A stretch of 64,000 nt of DNA from Paracoccaceae bacterium (GTDB lineage: Bacteria; Pseudomonadota; Alphaproteobacteria; Rhodobacterales; Rhodobacteraceae), in the NCBI GenBank assembly GCA_028284705.1, contig JANQRE010000007.1, positions 97,616-161,615 of the forward strand, read 5' to 3'. Each line of letters starts with the position of its first letter. The stretch's first letter is position 1. Position numbers and translations under genes: made by a program. The notes under the pieces are model-generated. The model did not search any database, was not told where the DNA came from, and saw only the letters and a program-made list of their open reading frames with translations. Below are positions 35,909-44,569 of the stretch, one piece after another.

Positions 35909-38506
35909 ATGCGTTTTTTTGCGAGTTTGATCGTGGTTATTTGCCTGCTGGTCCATCCAGCCGGTCGGGCTTTTGCACAATCAAGCAGTGATGCACCGCG
36001 TGGTGCCGAACCGATCCCGGGGTATTCCGGGCTTTATGTCGCCGATGCCACAAGATTTATAGCCGGAGCCGTTCTGTTTGTCAGGTTGACGCAGACCAAG
36101 GACGTCAGGGAGTTCCTTGGAAAGGTGAAAACTTGCGTAGCCTCGCGAGAGGTATTCACCCGACTGAGAAGCGAAGGCCTCAATTCGGCGCTGATACGGT
36201 TCAGCGAGGCCGCCACTGCGTTGAGGTCAGGGGCCTGCGATGTCTTCGTTGCCAGAAACTTCGATTTCGCCCAACTGGACCGGAGGTTCGATTCCGATGA
36301 CGTCAACCGCGACGACAGCACGCGTCCTAATATTTCCCCTCCGTCGCAAACGATAGCGGGCCAAGGTCGGACGGCTACAGTGCGCGCGGGAATCTCCGAC
36401 CCTGAGAGCGGTATCCGGTCTGTCTTCTTCGTCCATCAGGACAATAAACGTATCAGGATGTCGGCGCCTCAGGGTTCATCCACCTACACGGCAACCGTAA
36501 ATTTGCCACGAGACTTCGCAGAGCAGTCTGCGACCATTGTGGCAACAAATTCTGCGGGTCTGTCAGCGCGTGCGAGGGTCACGCTTCGGCTTATGCCGTG
36601 GTGTGGTCCGCGTGTGGCGGTGAGCAATGCATTGGTCAAGGACGTTCAGGAGAACCTCGCTTGTGTTGGGAATTCACCGGGCGGAAGTGATGGTGCACTC
36701 GGCCCCAACACCTGCACGGCAATTGGTGGATACCTTCGAAACCGGATGGAGAGTTTCAATGCGGGTGGTATTCGGTGGACCGCGCTAAGGGACGAGTTGG
36801 AGCGCGCCTGCATTGCTGTTCAGCCTGTGAGACTGGACGTGCCGGGTGCGGTCGAGGTTGACAGTCCGCGCGCCAATGTCCGGATCGGTCTGCGCCAAGC
36901 GGGGTCCACGTCATCGATACAGGTCAATGGCCCCGGAATTGGCAACGAAATCCAGACCTGGCGCGGGCGGCCGCTATTCTTCGATCTTCCAATGCCGCCA
37001 CCTGGTCAGACAGCGGCTTACCGGGTGCAGGCACTAGGGCCAGAAGGAAACCCGCGCGACACCGCGACATTGCGCCTGATCCGGCCACCCGTCGCGATCA
37101 ATGTGCGCCCGTCAGGTTCGTTGCTCGTCGATCAGCCGACGGTTGATTTCACCGTCACAATCCCGAGCAGCGCGTCTGCAGTGTCGCGAATTGAGGCGCG
37201 TAGGTCTGGCGCGAATACTGTTAGTCAGATTTTCAATGGCGGTTCCGAAGTGCTGTCGCTTTCTTCTCCCAATCCCGGAGCTTCGGACATCGTGACATTC
37301 GTTGCCGTTGACAGAAGCGGTCTGCCACTGGCCGAGCAAGCGGTAACGCTGACCCGCCCAGAGCCGATTGTGCCGCCAAGCGTGTCTCTGCAAAGCCCAT
37401 CTGGGACCATTTTGGACGCATCAACGGTGCAGCTGAGGGTCGTTTTGGAGAATGCCGGGGAGGCCTCAGACCTGATCATTCGGCGCGCACCAGACATGCT
37501 CGAACTAGCCCGACGTTCCGTTGGAAACGGGTTATGGGACGTCTCGCAGGATATGCCACCCCCGGGGCAAGGGCTGGTTTTTCATGCCCAAGCCGTTAAT
37601 CGCAGCGGCGTCGTTCTTGCAGAGGATACGGTGCGTGTCGAACGCCCGGCAGTCCGTTTGCAGGTGCAACCGACGGGGCGGTTTGAGGATGACGCAGACC
37701 TGATGACAGCGCAGGCAACCGTTACGACCGGCGCAGACTGGATAGAGACCATGATTGCTCGCGGGGCCAATAACGGCTCTGATCAATCCGTGATGGCTGA
37801 AAGTACACCGGTGCAAGGCGCGGCCGACCTGCAAATCGCAATGCCGACGCCCGGTGCGGAACGGATTGTAGAGATTGTTGCCATTGGCCGTGACAGCAAG
37901 CCTTATGCCTCTGCGAAGATCACACTGGTTCGACCGACCCCCGAGCCGGTCACGTTGCTTGTGACCTCGCCGGACGGATTTGAGATCGAGGCAAGCGTCA
38001 CGCGCCTATCTGTCGAGGTGATCAATCCCGCGGAAACTGCGGTCATCGTTGTGTCAGACGCTGGCAGCAACCAAGTGCTGTCGCGGGGGCGCTTTAGCGG
38101 AGAAGATTGGCTCGGACAGATAAACATGCCGGAACCCGGTCAGAGCCGCGCCCTTTTGATCGAGGCGCAAGACACAGCCGGCCAGACGCTCGCAAGCTCA
38201 CGGATCATGTTGCTGCGACCTGCGGCGACGGGTCTTGTCGTCCCCCCATGGGCCTGGATCGCTGCGCTGATTTTGGGCGGCACGGGCATCGGATATATCG
38301 GCGCCCGACTTCGCGGCTCCGGTCGTGCTGAAACCCCGCGGCGTGATCCGACAGTGCCCCCACCCCGTCCGCGCGTATTCGCCGAACCGGACGAAGACCC
38401 CAGCATCACGCTTGCACCGTCTGCGCCCTCAACTCTTGCAGTACGAATTGACGAGGACGACACGCCGGAGGTTGAGGTTGCGTTCGAGGAAAACAAGGAG
38501 CCATAG
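35909..38506 (+). CDS. Large secreted repeat protein with PG-binding-like domain and C-terminal anchor
   Basis: An 865-residue protein started at MRFFASLIVVICLL (signal peptide to about residue 24). Near residues 240-275 the motif VQENLACVGNSPGGSDGALG with PNTCTAI matches a PG_binding_1 domain. Then follow about five Ig-like repeats of 90-100 residues, each ending in a (V/I)-x-x-x-RP signature such as AVTLTRP, KITLVRP and RIMLLRP. Near residue 780 a single helix PPWAWIAALILGGTGIGYIG precedes a proline-rich, acidic tail. So it is probably periplasmic with a C-terminal cytoplasmic tail. The function is unknown. It ends 3 nt before the next gene. Confidence 0.65.
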   Translation: MRFFASLIVVICLLVHPAGRAFAQSSSDAPRGAEPIPGYSGLYVADATRFIAGAVLFVRLTQTKDVREFLGKVKTCVASREVFTRLRSEGLNSALIRFSEAATALRSGACDVFVARNFDFAQLDRRFDSDDVNRDDSTRPNISPPSQTIAGQGRTATVRAGISDPESGIRSVFFVHQDNKRIRMSAPQGSSTYTATVNLPRDFAEQSATIVATNSAGLSARARVTLRLMPWCGPRVAVSNALVKDVQENLACVGNSPGGSDGALGPNTCTAIGGYLRNRMESFNAGGIRWTALRDELERACIAVQPVRLDVPGAVEVDSPRANVRIGLRQAGSTSSIQVNGPGIGNEIQTWRGRPLFFDLPMPPPGQTAAYRVQALGPEGNPRDTATLRLIRPPVAINVRPSGSLLVDQPTVDFTVTIPSSASAVSRIEARRSGANTVSQIFNGGSEVLSLSSPNPGASDIVTFVAVDRSGLPLAEQAVTLTRPEPIVPPSVSLQSPSGTILDASTVQLRVVLENAGEASDLIIRRAPDMLELARRSVGNGLWDVSQDMPPPGQGLVFHAQAVNRSGVVLAEDTVRVERPAVRLQVQPTGRFEDDADLMTAQATVTTGADWIETMIARGANNGSDQSVMAESTPVQGAADLQIAMPTPGAERIVEIVAIGRDSKPYASAKITLVRPTPEPVTLLVTSPDGFEIEASVTRLSVEVINPAETAVIVVSDAGSNQVLSRGRFSGEDWLGQINMPEPGQSRALLIEAQDTAGQTLASSRIMLLRPAATGLVVPPWAWIAALILGGTGIGYIGARLRGSGRAETPRRDPTVPPPRPRVFAEPDEDPSITLAPSAPSTLAVRIDEDDTPEVEVAFEENKEP

Positions 38507-38508
38507 CC

Positions 38509-39090
38509 ATGTCTGAAACGGCCGCTAAAAAGAGCAAGGTCCTGTCCAAGGAATTGCCCAAGATCCGCTTGGAGGAACTGGCTGAAGCCGTGGGAAAATC
38601 CTTGCTTGAGGGCGAGGGCGGGCCAAAGCTCAAGGCAGTAGATCCCGACGGGTCGACACTTAAGGCAGCCGTTGAGAAGGCGGTTGATGACGCGCTGGCG
38701 ATCTCACCGGTCAAGGCGTTGCTCAAGGCCTGGAAAGGGCTTGAGCAGGTCGGCGCGCTTATGGGAGAGGAAGGCCCCGAGGATGACAAACCCCGGCAGG
38801 TGTCCATTGCCAGCCACAGTCTGAAGGCCAAGTTTACCCCACATATCCTCATAGAGCTGGGCAAGGTCATCGAGCTTCGCAAGCTGCCAGTTCCGGTGAC
38901 CTTCACGCTCAAGATCGAAGGGCTGATTGTCACTGTAACCAACCGCCAGATCACCGCGATTGCCGCAGGCCGCGCCAAGCCGACAGTGGAAGTGAAAGTC
39001 GAAGGCACGACCGTATTCAAAGAGGCGCTTCCGACCATCAATCTTCCGCTGGAGGTTGAACCGGAAGTCGAGGCTTCGGAGGCCGCCTAG
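38509..39090 (+). CDS. Hypothetical protein paired with the repeat protein
   Basis: A 193-residue protein with no signal peptide, starting 3 nt after the repeat-protein stop and therefore coupled to it. The N-terminal 100 residues are charged and helical (KIRLEELAEAVGKSLLEGEG, KAAVEKAVDDALA). The remaining part is beta-rich (LPVPVTFTLKIEGLIVTVTNR) with an acidic end. I do not recognise the family. The coupling and acidic tails suggest partnership with the membrane protein upstream, probably at its cytoplasmic side. Confidence 0.6.
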   Translation: MSETAAKKSKVLSKELPKIRLEELAEAVGKSLLEGEGGPKLKAVDPDGSTLKAAVEKAVDDALAISPVKALLKAWKGLEQVGALMGEEGPEDDKPRQVSIASHSLKAKFTPHILIELGKVIELRKLPVPVTFTLKIEGLIVTVTNRQITAIAAGRAKPTVEVKVEGTTVFKEALPTINLPLEVEPEVEASEAA

Positions 39091-39515
39091 GATATCGCCT
39101 ACCCAAACGCAATGTCGTCCCGACCGCCGCTAAGCCACAAGTCTGTGTTCTGAGACCGAGGACTGAGTTGGGCCAACCACCAACTGGCCTGAGGTTGGCC
39201 TCTGTTGACGCGAAGACGCTCGGGATTATCTAGCTTAGCAACAGTCTTACGAACAAAATGCGCCTTGTTGGGGCCAAATTCCAAGGCGGTGATGGAAGGC
39301 TGTGCCTTGCACGAACGTCCGGTGACGGGAGCGCAGCAAGGTCAGCCCAACTACATCGCGAGTGTCGGCATTGGGCCCTTGAAACGGGCGAAGACAGCTA
39401 GTGGGTCAGGCAAAAGCGACGATTGGGCTTCAAGGCCCGCTTCTGATCAGGTTGCGGCGTTGGGATGAGCGGTAGGTTCGGTGTGTCCATGGCCGGTCCT
39501 CTGATCTCACTACGT
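39091..39515. other. Gene-free stretch in the island
   Basis: 425 nt without a supported gene. Short frames exist on both strands (such as 39099-39284 minus), but none has recognisable motifs or a ribosome site. No repeat or strong hairpin was seen. Confidence 0.5.
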
Positions 39516-39944
39516 TTAGTACGAATTGGTAACGACGCGCCTAGAATGTGTTACGCCGAGCTGGGTGATCAGAAGTGCAGCACCAATCAGGGCGAAACCC
39601 TTGAGGAAATGCGCCTGCTGGAGCGCCCAGAGGACCGGGTCGGTTTGCGTGATCAACTCATACCCGTGCACCACAAGTGTTACGGGAAACAGGAAGGCGA
39701 TCAGCAGCCAGCCGCCGAGGCGCGGGTGCCAATTCAGAAGGATCATAGTCGCTCCGATCAATTCCACGACGCCAGAGATCAATGTCAGAAACACCGGGAA
39801 TGGAACTGCATCGGGCATGAGCGAGACGTAATAGGGGATGTTGGAAAAGTGGGTCACACCCGACAGAAAGAAGAGCGACGTGAACAGGATCCGAGCCGCG
39901 AGGGTCAGGGCGGGATGATTTGGAAGTTTGGCTTCGGCAAGCAT
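39516..39944 (-). CDS. DoxX family membrane protein
   Basis: A 142-residue protein started at MLAEAKLPNHPAL; 11 earlier codons have no ribosome site. Four hydrophobic helices fit DoxX: LTLAARILFTSLFFLSGVTH, FLTLISGVVELIGATMILL, WHPRLGGWLLIAFLFPVTLV and LKGFALIGAALLI. The family is widespread, mostly of unknown role; some members help respiratory or redox-linked complexes. It lies 60 nt after the alpha/beta hydrolase on the same strand, so the two may share a transcript. Confidence 0.85.
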   Translation of the reverse strand: MLAEAKLPNHPALTLAARILFTSLFFLSGVTHFSNIPYYVSLMPDAVPFPVFLTLISGVVELIGATMILLNWHPRLGGWLLIAFLFPVTLVVHGYELITQTDPVLWALQQAHFLKGFALIGAALLITQLGVTHSRRVVTNSY

Positions 39945-40004
39945 GATGATGCTCCGTGATGGGGTGTAACGGTCCAAGATGCTAAGGTCTTGGACCGGTT
40001 AAGT

Positions 40005-40769
40005 TCAGTCTTCCGACGCGGCGTCGACGGCTGAGAGAATGACCTCCGCCACCGCCTCGGGTTTGGAGAGCATCGCGACGTGGCTGGACGCAACGGTCGT
40101 GATCTCTGCCCCCATCTTCTGGGCGAAGTAGCCTTGAACCTTGGGCGAGATGATCTGGTCGTTTTCGGCGATGACGTAGCTTGAGGGCTTGGCTGACCAG
40201 GCTGCTACTGTCGGCCTGTCATAGCTGGTGTCGTATTTGATTGGGCCTTGGGTCACCGCCATCACGGCGGTTTCTTCGGCGCTCAGGTCGGGCGCGAAAT
40301 ACTCCGAAATCCCGACCGATGTCAGGCGCAGATACCCGTCCGCATCCGGATAGATTTCCGCCTGCCACGGTGCTGGCGGCTGTCCCTCGGTCAAATCCGA
40401 TAAGGATTGACCGGCGTCGAGCGCAAAGCCTGCGACATAAACCAGATGCGCGACTTTGTCGTGGGCGCCGGCTTCGGTGATGACGTTTCCACCATAGGAA
40501 TGACCAACGAGCACCACTTTGCCTTGCTGCTGATCGACCAGGCGCGTGACCGTGGCGGCATCGCCGTCGAGGGACGACAGTGACAACTGCGCGGCGCTGA
40601 CCGAAACGCCCGCCTCTTGCAAGATCGGGATGACCTTGTTCCAGGCCGAGCCGTCCGAAAACGCGCCGTGAACCAGGACGACGGATGCTTCATCAGCTAC
40701 GACACTGCCCGGCAACGCCAGGGCAATCGCGGTCAGGGTCGAGTGGAACACGTTGGGGGAATTAGACAT
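40005..40769 (-). CDS. Alpha/beta hydrolase with signal peptide
   Basis: A 254-residue protein with an N-terminal hydrophobic stretch (HSTLTAIALALPGSVVADEA) suggesting export. The hydrolase fold has VVLVHGAFSDGSAWNKVIP (oxyanion loop), the nucleophile Ser in VVLVGHSYGGNVITEAG near residue 90 and a catalytic His in VASSHVAMLSKPEAVAEVI. It resembles the salicylate esterase-like hydrolases seen next to AraC regulators. The substrate is unknown. It is divergent from the AraC-type gene, which starts 65 nt away and likely controls it. Confidence 0.85.
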   Translation of the reverse strand: MSNSPNVFHSTLTAIALALPGSVVADEASVVLVHGAFSDGSAWNKVIPILQEAGVSVSAAQLSLSSLDGDAATVTRLVDQQQGKVVLVGHSYGGNVITEAGAHDKVAHLVYVAGFALDAGQSLSDLTEGQPPAPWQAEIYPDADGYLRLTSVGISEYFAPDLSAEETAVMAVTQGPIKYDTSYDRPTVAAWSAKPSSYVIAENDQIISPKVQGYFAQKMGAEITTVASSHVAMLSKPEAVAEVILSAVDAASED

Positions 40770-40834
40770 TTTGAGTTACCTCGTGGCTAGGTTAGCATTG
40801 CCCACTGAGGTATGCGCAAAGGTAAGGTCTGCCG

Positions 40835-41785
40835 ATGATGGGAACACCGGAAGTGTTAGCAGAAACACCGATGTTCGCGTCCGATGCGTTGTCCGAAGTG
40901 CTCGACATTGTCCATGTGCGTGGTGAGACAGCACGGGTCATTACGCCTGACGCGCCACTCGAATACTCGGTTCAAGCCGGGCAACCTTGCGTCTACATCG
41001 TCGAACAGGGGCTGCTCGAAATCAAAGTAGGCGAAGCGCCACCGGTGGTCCTGCGCGAAAAGCAAATCGCGCTCATTTTGCAGGGCACGGCTCATGCAAC
41101 CACGTTCAGCGACCCCAAATGGAACACGCCGCAGGCCCGGTTGATCGACCCGGAAACCAGAGAACGGACCCGCCCCGCGATCAACTGCTTTTGGGGCAGT
41201 TTCACTGTTGACAGCGACTTGGCTACCAAGGTTCTGCAGTCCCTTCCCGAAGTCATCGTGCTGGATGGGCTCACTGACAATCCGATCGAATGGGTCGATG
41301 AGGTGTGTGAGTTGGTTTTGCGAGAGTTGGGCACGACGAGGCCCGGGGCAAGTCTGATGGTCTCACGCCTTCTCGACCTTCTTTTGGTGATCATTCTGCG
41401 TCGCTGGGCACAATCCGAAGACAGCTTGCCGGGTTGGATTGCGGCGGCGAAGGATGAACGGATCGCGCGTGCCGTCTCTGCCATACACGCTGATCCGGCG
41501 CGAAGCCTGTCCAACAGCGAACTGGCCGAAATAGCAGGTATGTCGGTGTCGAATTTCGCGGAACGCTTCAAACAGGTCATGGGCCAGCAGCCCGGGGCCT
41601 ACCTGCGTGCGTGGCGACTGGATCAAGCGGCTGAGGCACTTCTTCACTCGAGCGCATCGATCGAAGGCATCGCTGACCGTGTGGGCTATACCTCCAAAGA
41701 GGCGTTCAGCCGGGCTTTCCAAAACAAGTTCGGCGAAGCCCCGTCATCTTGGCGGGCCTCTCGCAATCGGACGTCTTCGATGTGA
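40835..41785 (+). CDS. AraC family transcriptional regulator (cupin_6 N-terminus)
   Basis: A 316-residue protein. Residues about 15-175 fit the AraC cupin_6 type sensor (LDIVHVRGETARVITPDAP, GQPCVYIVEQGLLEI). The C-terminal helix-turn-helix pair (about 215-310) has SNSELAEIAGMSVSNFAERFKQ and GIADRVGYTSKEAFSRAFQNKFG. It is divergent from the alpha/beta hydrolase and DoxX genes, the likely regulated pair. Confidence 0.9.
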   Translation: MMGTPEVLAETPMFASDALSEVLDIVHVRGETARVITPDAPLEYSVQAGQPCVYIVEQGLLEIKVGEAPPVVLREKQIALILQGTAHATTFSDPKWNTPQARLIDPETRERTRPAINCFWGSFTVDSDLATKVLQSLPEVIVLDGLTDNPIEWVDEVCELVLRELGTTRPGASLMVSRLLDLLLVIILRRWAQSEDSLPGWIAAAKDERIARAVSAIHADPARSLSNSELAEIAGMSVSNFAERFKQVMGQQPGAYLRAWRLDQAAEALLHSSASIEGIADRVGYTSKEAFSRAFQNKFGEAPSSWRASRNRTSSM

Positions 41786-41909
41786 TGTCGAGGCGCGCGC
41801 CTCCGATCTATCTCGTTTAATCCTGCGTTCGTATAGTATTCAAATTCTGTTTCGAACAACCTCGTATCGGGGCATTCAGTTAATCTCGCGGCCATGATAC
41901 CTTTGCCAC

Positions 41910-42305
41910 ATGAAGCCAAAAACCATAGACGAATTTCACGAGGCTCAATCGCCGGAAGATAGGAGAATATGCGATCTGCTAAGACGAGAGATCGACGCGG
42001 GCCTGCCAAGAGCCGAAAGCAAGATATGGCATTCACACCCGGTGTGGTTTCTCGATGGAAATCCGATTGTTGGATTCAGTAAACTTAAGAACTGTATCCG
42101 CTTGATGTTTTGGAGCGGAGCAGATTTTGAAGAACCAGATTTAAGACCGGGGACGGGAAAATTTAAGGATGCGTCCATCCGCTATACGGATGTCAGCGAA
42201 ATCAATTCGGATGATTTGAGACGGTGGTTGGTCAAAAGCGGGCAAATCCAGTGGGACTATAAAAACATCTACAAACGAAAGGGTCGGTTGGAACGTCTCG
42301 TCTAA
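41910..42305 (+). CDS. DUF1801 family protein (lower-GC gene)
   Basis: A 131-residue protein matching DUF1801 (KTIDEFHEAQSPEDRRICDL, ESKIWHSHPVWFLDGNPIVGFSKLK, CIRLMFWSG). The family is a small alpha/beta fold of unclear role. The gene is noticeably richer in A and T than the core genes around it, in keeping with transfer, and is the last gene before the right-hand tRNA repeat. Confidence 0.8.
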   Translation: MKPKTIDEFHEAQSPEDRRICDLLRREIDAGLPRAESKIWHSHPVWFLDGNPIVGFSKLKNCIRLMFWSGADFEEPDLRPGTGKFKDASIRYTDVSEINSDDLRRWLVKSGQIQWDYKNIYKRKGRLERLV

Positions 42306-42386
42306 GCGATCAAACTATACCCGACACGTATTCTCAGAAACGCCCACGCAAACCAGTCAATAAGACCACTCGATCGGGCGCGTTGG

Positions 42387-42422
42387 CTCGTGTCTGTGGT
42401 TCAATTCTACCCCTCGGCACCA
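42387..42422 (+). repeat. Imperfect copy of the tRNA-Phe 3' end (attR-like)
   Basis: 36 nt match 18588-18623 at 33 positions (differences at repeat positions 9, 12 and 29). It covers part of the anticodon arm, the T-arm and the CCA end, while the tRNA 5' half is absent, so it is a duplication created by integration rather than a second tRNA. Confidence 0.75.
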
Positions 42423-42564
42423 CATTCCCATTTCAAAAACCAACCGTGTCGGTGACGCTACATCTAGCGCTGCATTTCTCCTCTACCCAAGTCTTAGACG
42501 CTCCCCTATAGTATCAGTGGTTGATTGGGGGTGAGTACCCAAGAAAGAAGTAAGGGGACCATGC

Positions 42565-43032
42565 ATGCGCTGTCCGTTTTGCGGCAATGTCGATACTCAA
42601 GTGAAAGATTCCCGTCCGGCGGAGGACCATGTTGCAATCCGTAGACGGCGGTTTTGTCCCGCCTGCGGGGGCCGGTTTACGACCTATGAGCGCGTGCAGT
42701 TGCGCGACCTTGTGGTGATCAAAACAAGCGGCAAACGTGAGGACTTCGATCGCGATAAACTTGAACGCTCGATCCGGATTTCCATGCAAAAACGCCCCAT
42801 CGAACCGGATCGCATCGATCAGATGATCTCCGGCATCGTGCGGCGGTTGGAGAGCATGGGAGAGACGGATATCAAATCCGCGGTGATCGGCGAGATCGTC
42901 ATGGAAGCACTCGCGCGGATCGATACGGTGGCCTATGTGCGCTTCGCCTCGGTCTATAAGAACTTCCAGGCTGCCAACGATTTCGAGGAATTCGTCGCTG
43001 AGCTGCGCCCACCCGTTCAAAGCGAAGACTGA
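42565..43032 (+). CDS. nrdR: Transcriptional repressor NrdR
   Basis: A 155-residue protein: an N-terminal zinc ribbon [20 protein letters not shown] with the second Cys pair in [16 protein letters not shown], then an ATP-cone domain ([20 protein letters not shown]). NrdR senses dATP/ATP and represses ribonucleotide reductase genes. AAGGGGACC precedes the ATG. It stands at the head of the rib genes, immediately right of the island. Confidence 0.95.
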   Translation: MRCPFCGNVDTQVKDSRPAEDHVAIRRRRFCPACGGRFTTYERVQLRDLVVIKTSGKREDFDRDKLERSIRISMQKRPIEPDRIDQMISGIVRRLESMGETDIKSAVIGEIVMEALARIDTVAYVRFASVYKNFQAANDFEEFVAELRPPVQSED

Positions 43033-43036
43033 TACA

Positions 43037-44140
43037 GTGACAAGCGCCGCCGAGGACAGGCGCTGGATGAAACTCGCACTCGGTCTGGGTGCGCGCGGGT
43101 TGGGGAATGTGTGGCCGAACCCCGCTGTGGGCTGCGTTCTGGTAAGGGGCGCGCGCGTCGTTGGGCGCGGATCAACGCAAGCTGGCGGTCGGCCGCACGC
43201 CGAAATCGTCGCGCTTGAGATGGCTGGCAAGTTGGCGTCTGGCGCCACCGCATATGTCACGCTGGAACCCTGCGCACATCAGGGCGAAACCGGTCCCTGC
43301 GCGGAGGCGCTTGCGGAGGCAGGCGTGGCGCGTGTTGTGATTTCTGCGCGCGACCCCGATCCCCGGGTGAATGGGCAGGGGATCGCGCATCTGGCTGAGC
43401 GAGGCATTGCCGTCACCGAGGCTGTCTGTGAGGCCGAAGCGCGGGCGACCCATTGCGGGTTTTTCTCCAAGGTCGAGCGCGGTCGACCCTATCTGACTCT
43501 GAAACTCGCGACTTCGCTGGATGGTCGGATTGCCACCGGAACCGGGCATAGTCAGTGGATCACGGGACCTTTGGCGCGCAGGCAGGTGCATCTGATGCGC
43601 GCCCGCCATGATGCAGTCCTTGTTGGCGCCGGGACAGCGCGGGACGACTTGCCCTCGTTGACCGTGCGCGACTTAGGGGAAATGCCAAGCCCTGTGCGTG
43701 TTGTCCTCAGCAACCGCCTCGATCTGCCAAGAAGGAGCCCCTTGGCGCAAACCGCACGGGACGTGCCCGTCTGGCTGCTGCATGGCCGCGACGTCGATGC
43801 GGAGCGTCTGGCGTTCTGGACGGAGGCCGGAGCGCGCTGCTTCGAGGTGCCGACGGTTTCTGGCGGGCGTTTGGATGTCCGCGCTTGTCTGCAGCTTTGT
43901 GCCAGGGAAGGGCTGACGCGGGTGCTTTGCGAGGGCGGCGGACAGTTGGCGGCATCGCTCTTGCAGGAAGATTGCGTGGACCGGTTTGTGCAGTTCACCG
44001 GTGGCGTTGCGATTGGGGCCGAGGGGTATCCGGCGCTTGGTGCTCTTGGTCTCGCGGAATTGCGTGAGGCCCGCCGGTTCCATCTGATGTCTGTTCGCCG
44101 ATTGGATGGGGACGTGCAGGCGATCTGGGGTCGAACTTAA
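43037..44140 (+). CDS. ribD: Riboflavin biosynthesis deaminase/reductase
   Basis: A 367-residue bifunctional enzyme started at the GTG of VTSAAEDRRWMKLAL, 4 nt after the nrdR stop; an ORF starting at 42935 inside nrdR is an artefact. The N-terminal deaminase has the zinc set HAEIVALEMA and PCAHQGETGPCAEA. The reductase domain has YLTLKLATSLDGRIATGTGHSQWITG and VLCEGGGQLAASLL. It makes 5-amino-6-ribitylamino-uracil phosphate, feeding ribE and ribH. Confidence 0.94.
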   Translation: MTSAAEDRRWMKLALGLGARGLGNVWPNPAVGCVLVRGARVVGRGSTQAGGRPHAEIVALEMAGKLASGATAYVTLEPCAHQGETGPCAEALAEAGVARVVISARDPDPRVNGQGIAHLAERGIAVTEAVCEAEARATHCGFFSKVERGRPYLTLKLATSLDGRIATGTGHSQWITGPLARRQVHLMRARHDAVLVGAGTARDDLPSLTVRDLGEMPSPVRVVLSNRLDLPRRSPLAQTARDVPVWLLHGRDVDAERLAFWTEAGARCFEVPTVSGGRLDVRACLQLCAREGLTRVLCEGGGQLAASLLQEDCVDRFVQFTGGVAIGAEGYPALGALGLAELREARRFHLMSVRRLDGDVQAIWGRT

Positions 44141-44153
44141 TCAACCAAACGGA

Positions 44154-44171
44154 AAAGCCCTGCTGGGCTTT
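44154..44171 (+). terminator. Terminator after ribD
   Basis: The hairpin AAAGCCC / GGGCTTT with a 4-nt loop follows the ribD stop by 13 nt. The T run after it is weak (TTTGCGTCTTTT). Confidence 0.6.
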
Positions 44172-44341
44172 GCGTCTTTTATGGGCGCACGGTGGCCGGA
44201 GTGAGCCCGAGAGGGTGATGTGAGTCGGGATTGCGGGCGGGGGTTTGAGTATTTTTGCCAGCATGAAGCCGTGATGTTTCAGCCAGATCACGGGGTGTGT
44301 GCAGGTTCTCACGGGTGTGTGGCCTCTGGGCCAGGTTGCAA

Positions 44342-44473
44342 ATGTTGAGTTGCGTGAACGCCAACGAGAGCGCTGCTGAGAAGAACATCGTTCTGGGTGG
44401 TGGTGACGTGTCCCGCGACGTGCAGGTCCTGCTCTCGCTCAGCAATGACAGCCCCGCTGAGATCAAGCGTTAA
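44342..44473 (+). CDS. Small open frame, 43 residues, unrecognised
   Basis: The frame from ATG 44342 to TAA 44473 encodes MLSCVNANESAAEK followed by GGGDVSRDVQVLLSLS and NDSPAEIKR. Third-position GC is high, as in local genes, but there is no clear ribosome site and the length is short. It may be a real small protein or a remnant of a longer gene. The function is unknown. Confidence 0.3.
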   Translation: MLSCVNANESAAEKNIVLGGGDVSRDVQVLLSLSNDSPAEIKR

Positions 44474-44533
44474 GCTTTTCTCAACACTTGGTCCCGTCTC
44501 TCCCCGTTCCCCCTCAAACGGGACCGAGAAAAC

Positions 44534-44565
44534 GCCCCTCAGGCTCCGCCGCCTGAGGGGCTTTT
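44534..44565. terminator. Strong bidirectional terminator
   Basis: The inverted repeat GCCCCTCAGGC / GCCTGAGGGGC (11 bp, 6-nt loop) is followed by TTTT on the plus strand and by GTTTTC on the minus strand. It lies just after the stop of the minus-strand epimerase gene. Confidence 0.85.
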
Positions 44566-44569
44566 CGTT

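Larger units (their letters stand above)
18588..42422. mobile_element. Probable genomic island integrated at tRNA-Phe
   Basis: The 3' end of tRNA-Phe and a 36-nt imperfect copy at 42387-42422 bound 23.8 kb. Everything between is accessory, whereas yacG-tRNA-Phe on the left and nrdR-ribD on the right are core. Some genes near the right end (DUF1801 at 41.9 kb) have clearly lower GC than the core. No integrase, transposase or conjugation gene was recognised, so the island would be old and immobile, or the integrase may lie outside. The three repeat mismatches agree with an old event. Confidence 0.6.
44141..44569. other. Intergenic region with terminators and a small open frame
   Basis: 429 nt. 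It opens with the ribD terminator and ends with a strong bidirectional terminator. Between them a GC-biased frame (44342-44473, 43 residues) is noted separately. The segment near 44245-44275 (TGAGTATTTTTGCCAGCATGAAG) is AT-rich and looks like an intergenic repeat of this group, but no second copy lies in the window. Confidence 0.5.

Noticed and set aside
42423..42564. NrdR boxes or a flavin riboswitch upstream of nrdR/ribD
   Set aside because: No ACACTATATATAG-type box pair and no RFN-like conserved segments were seen.
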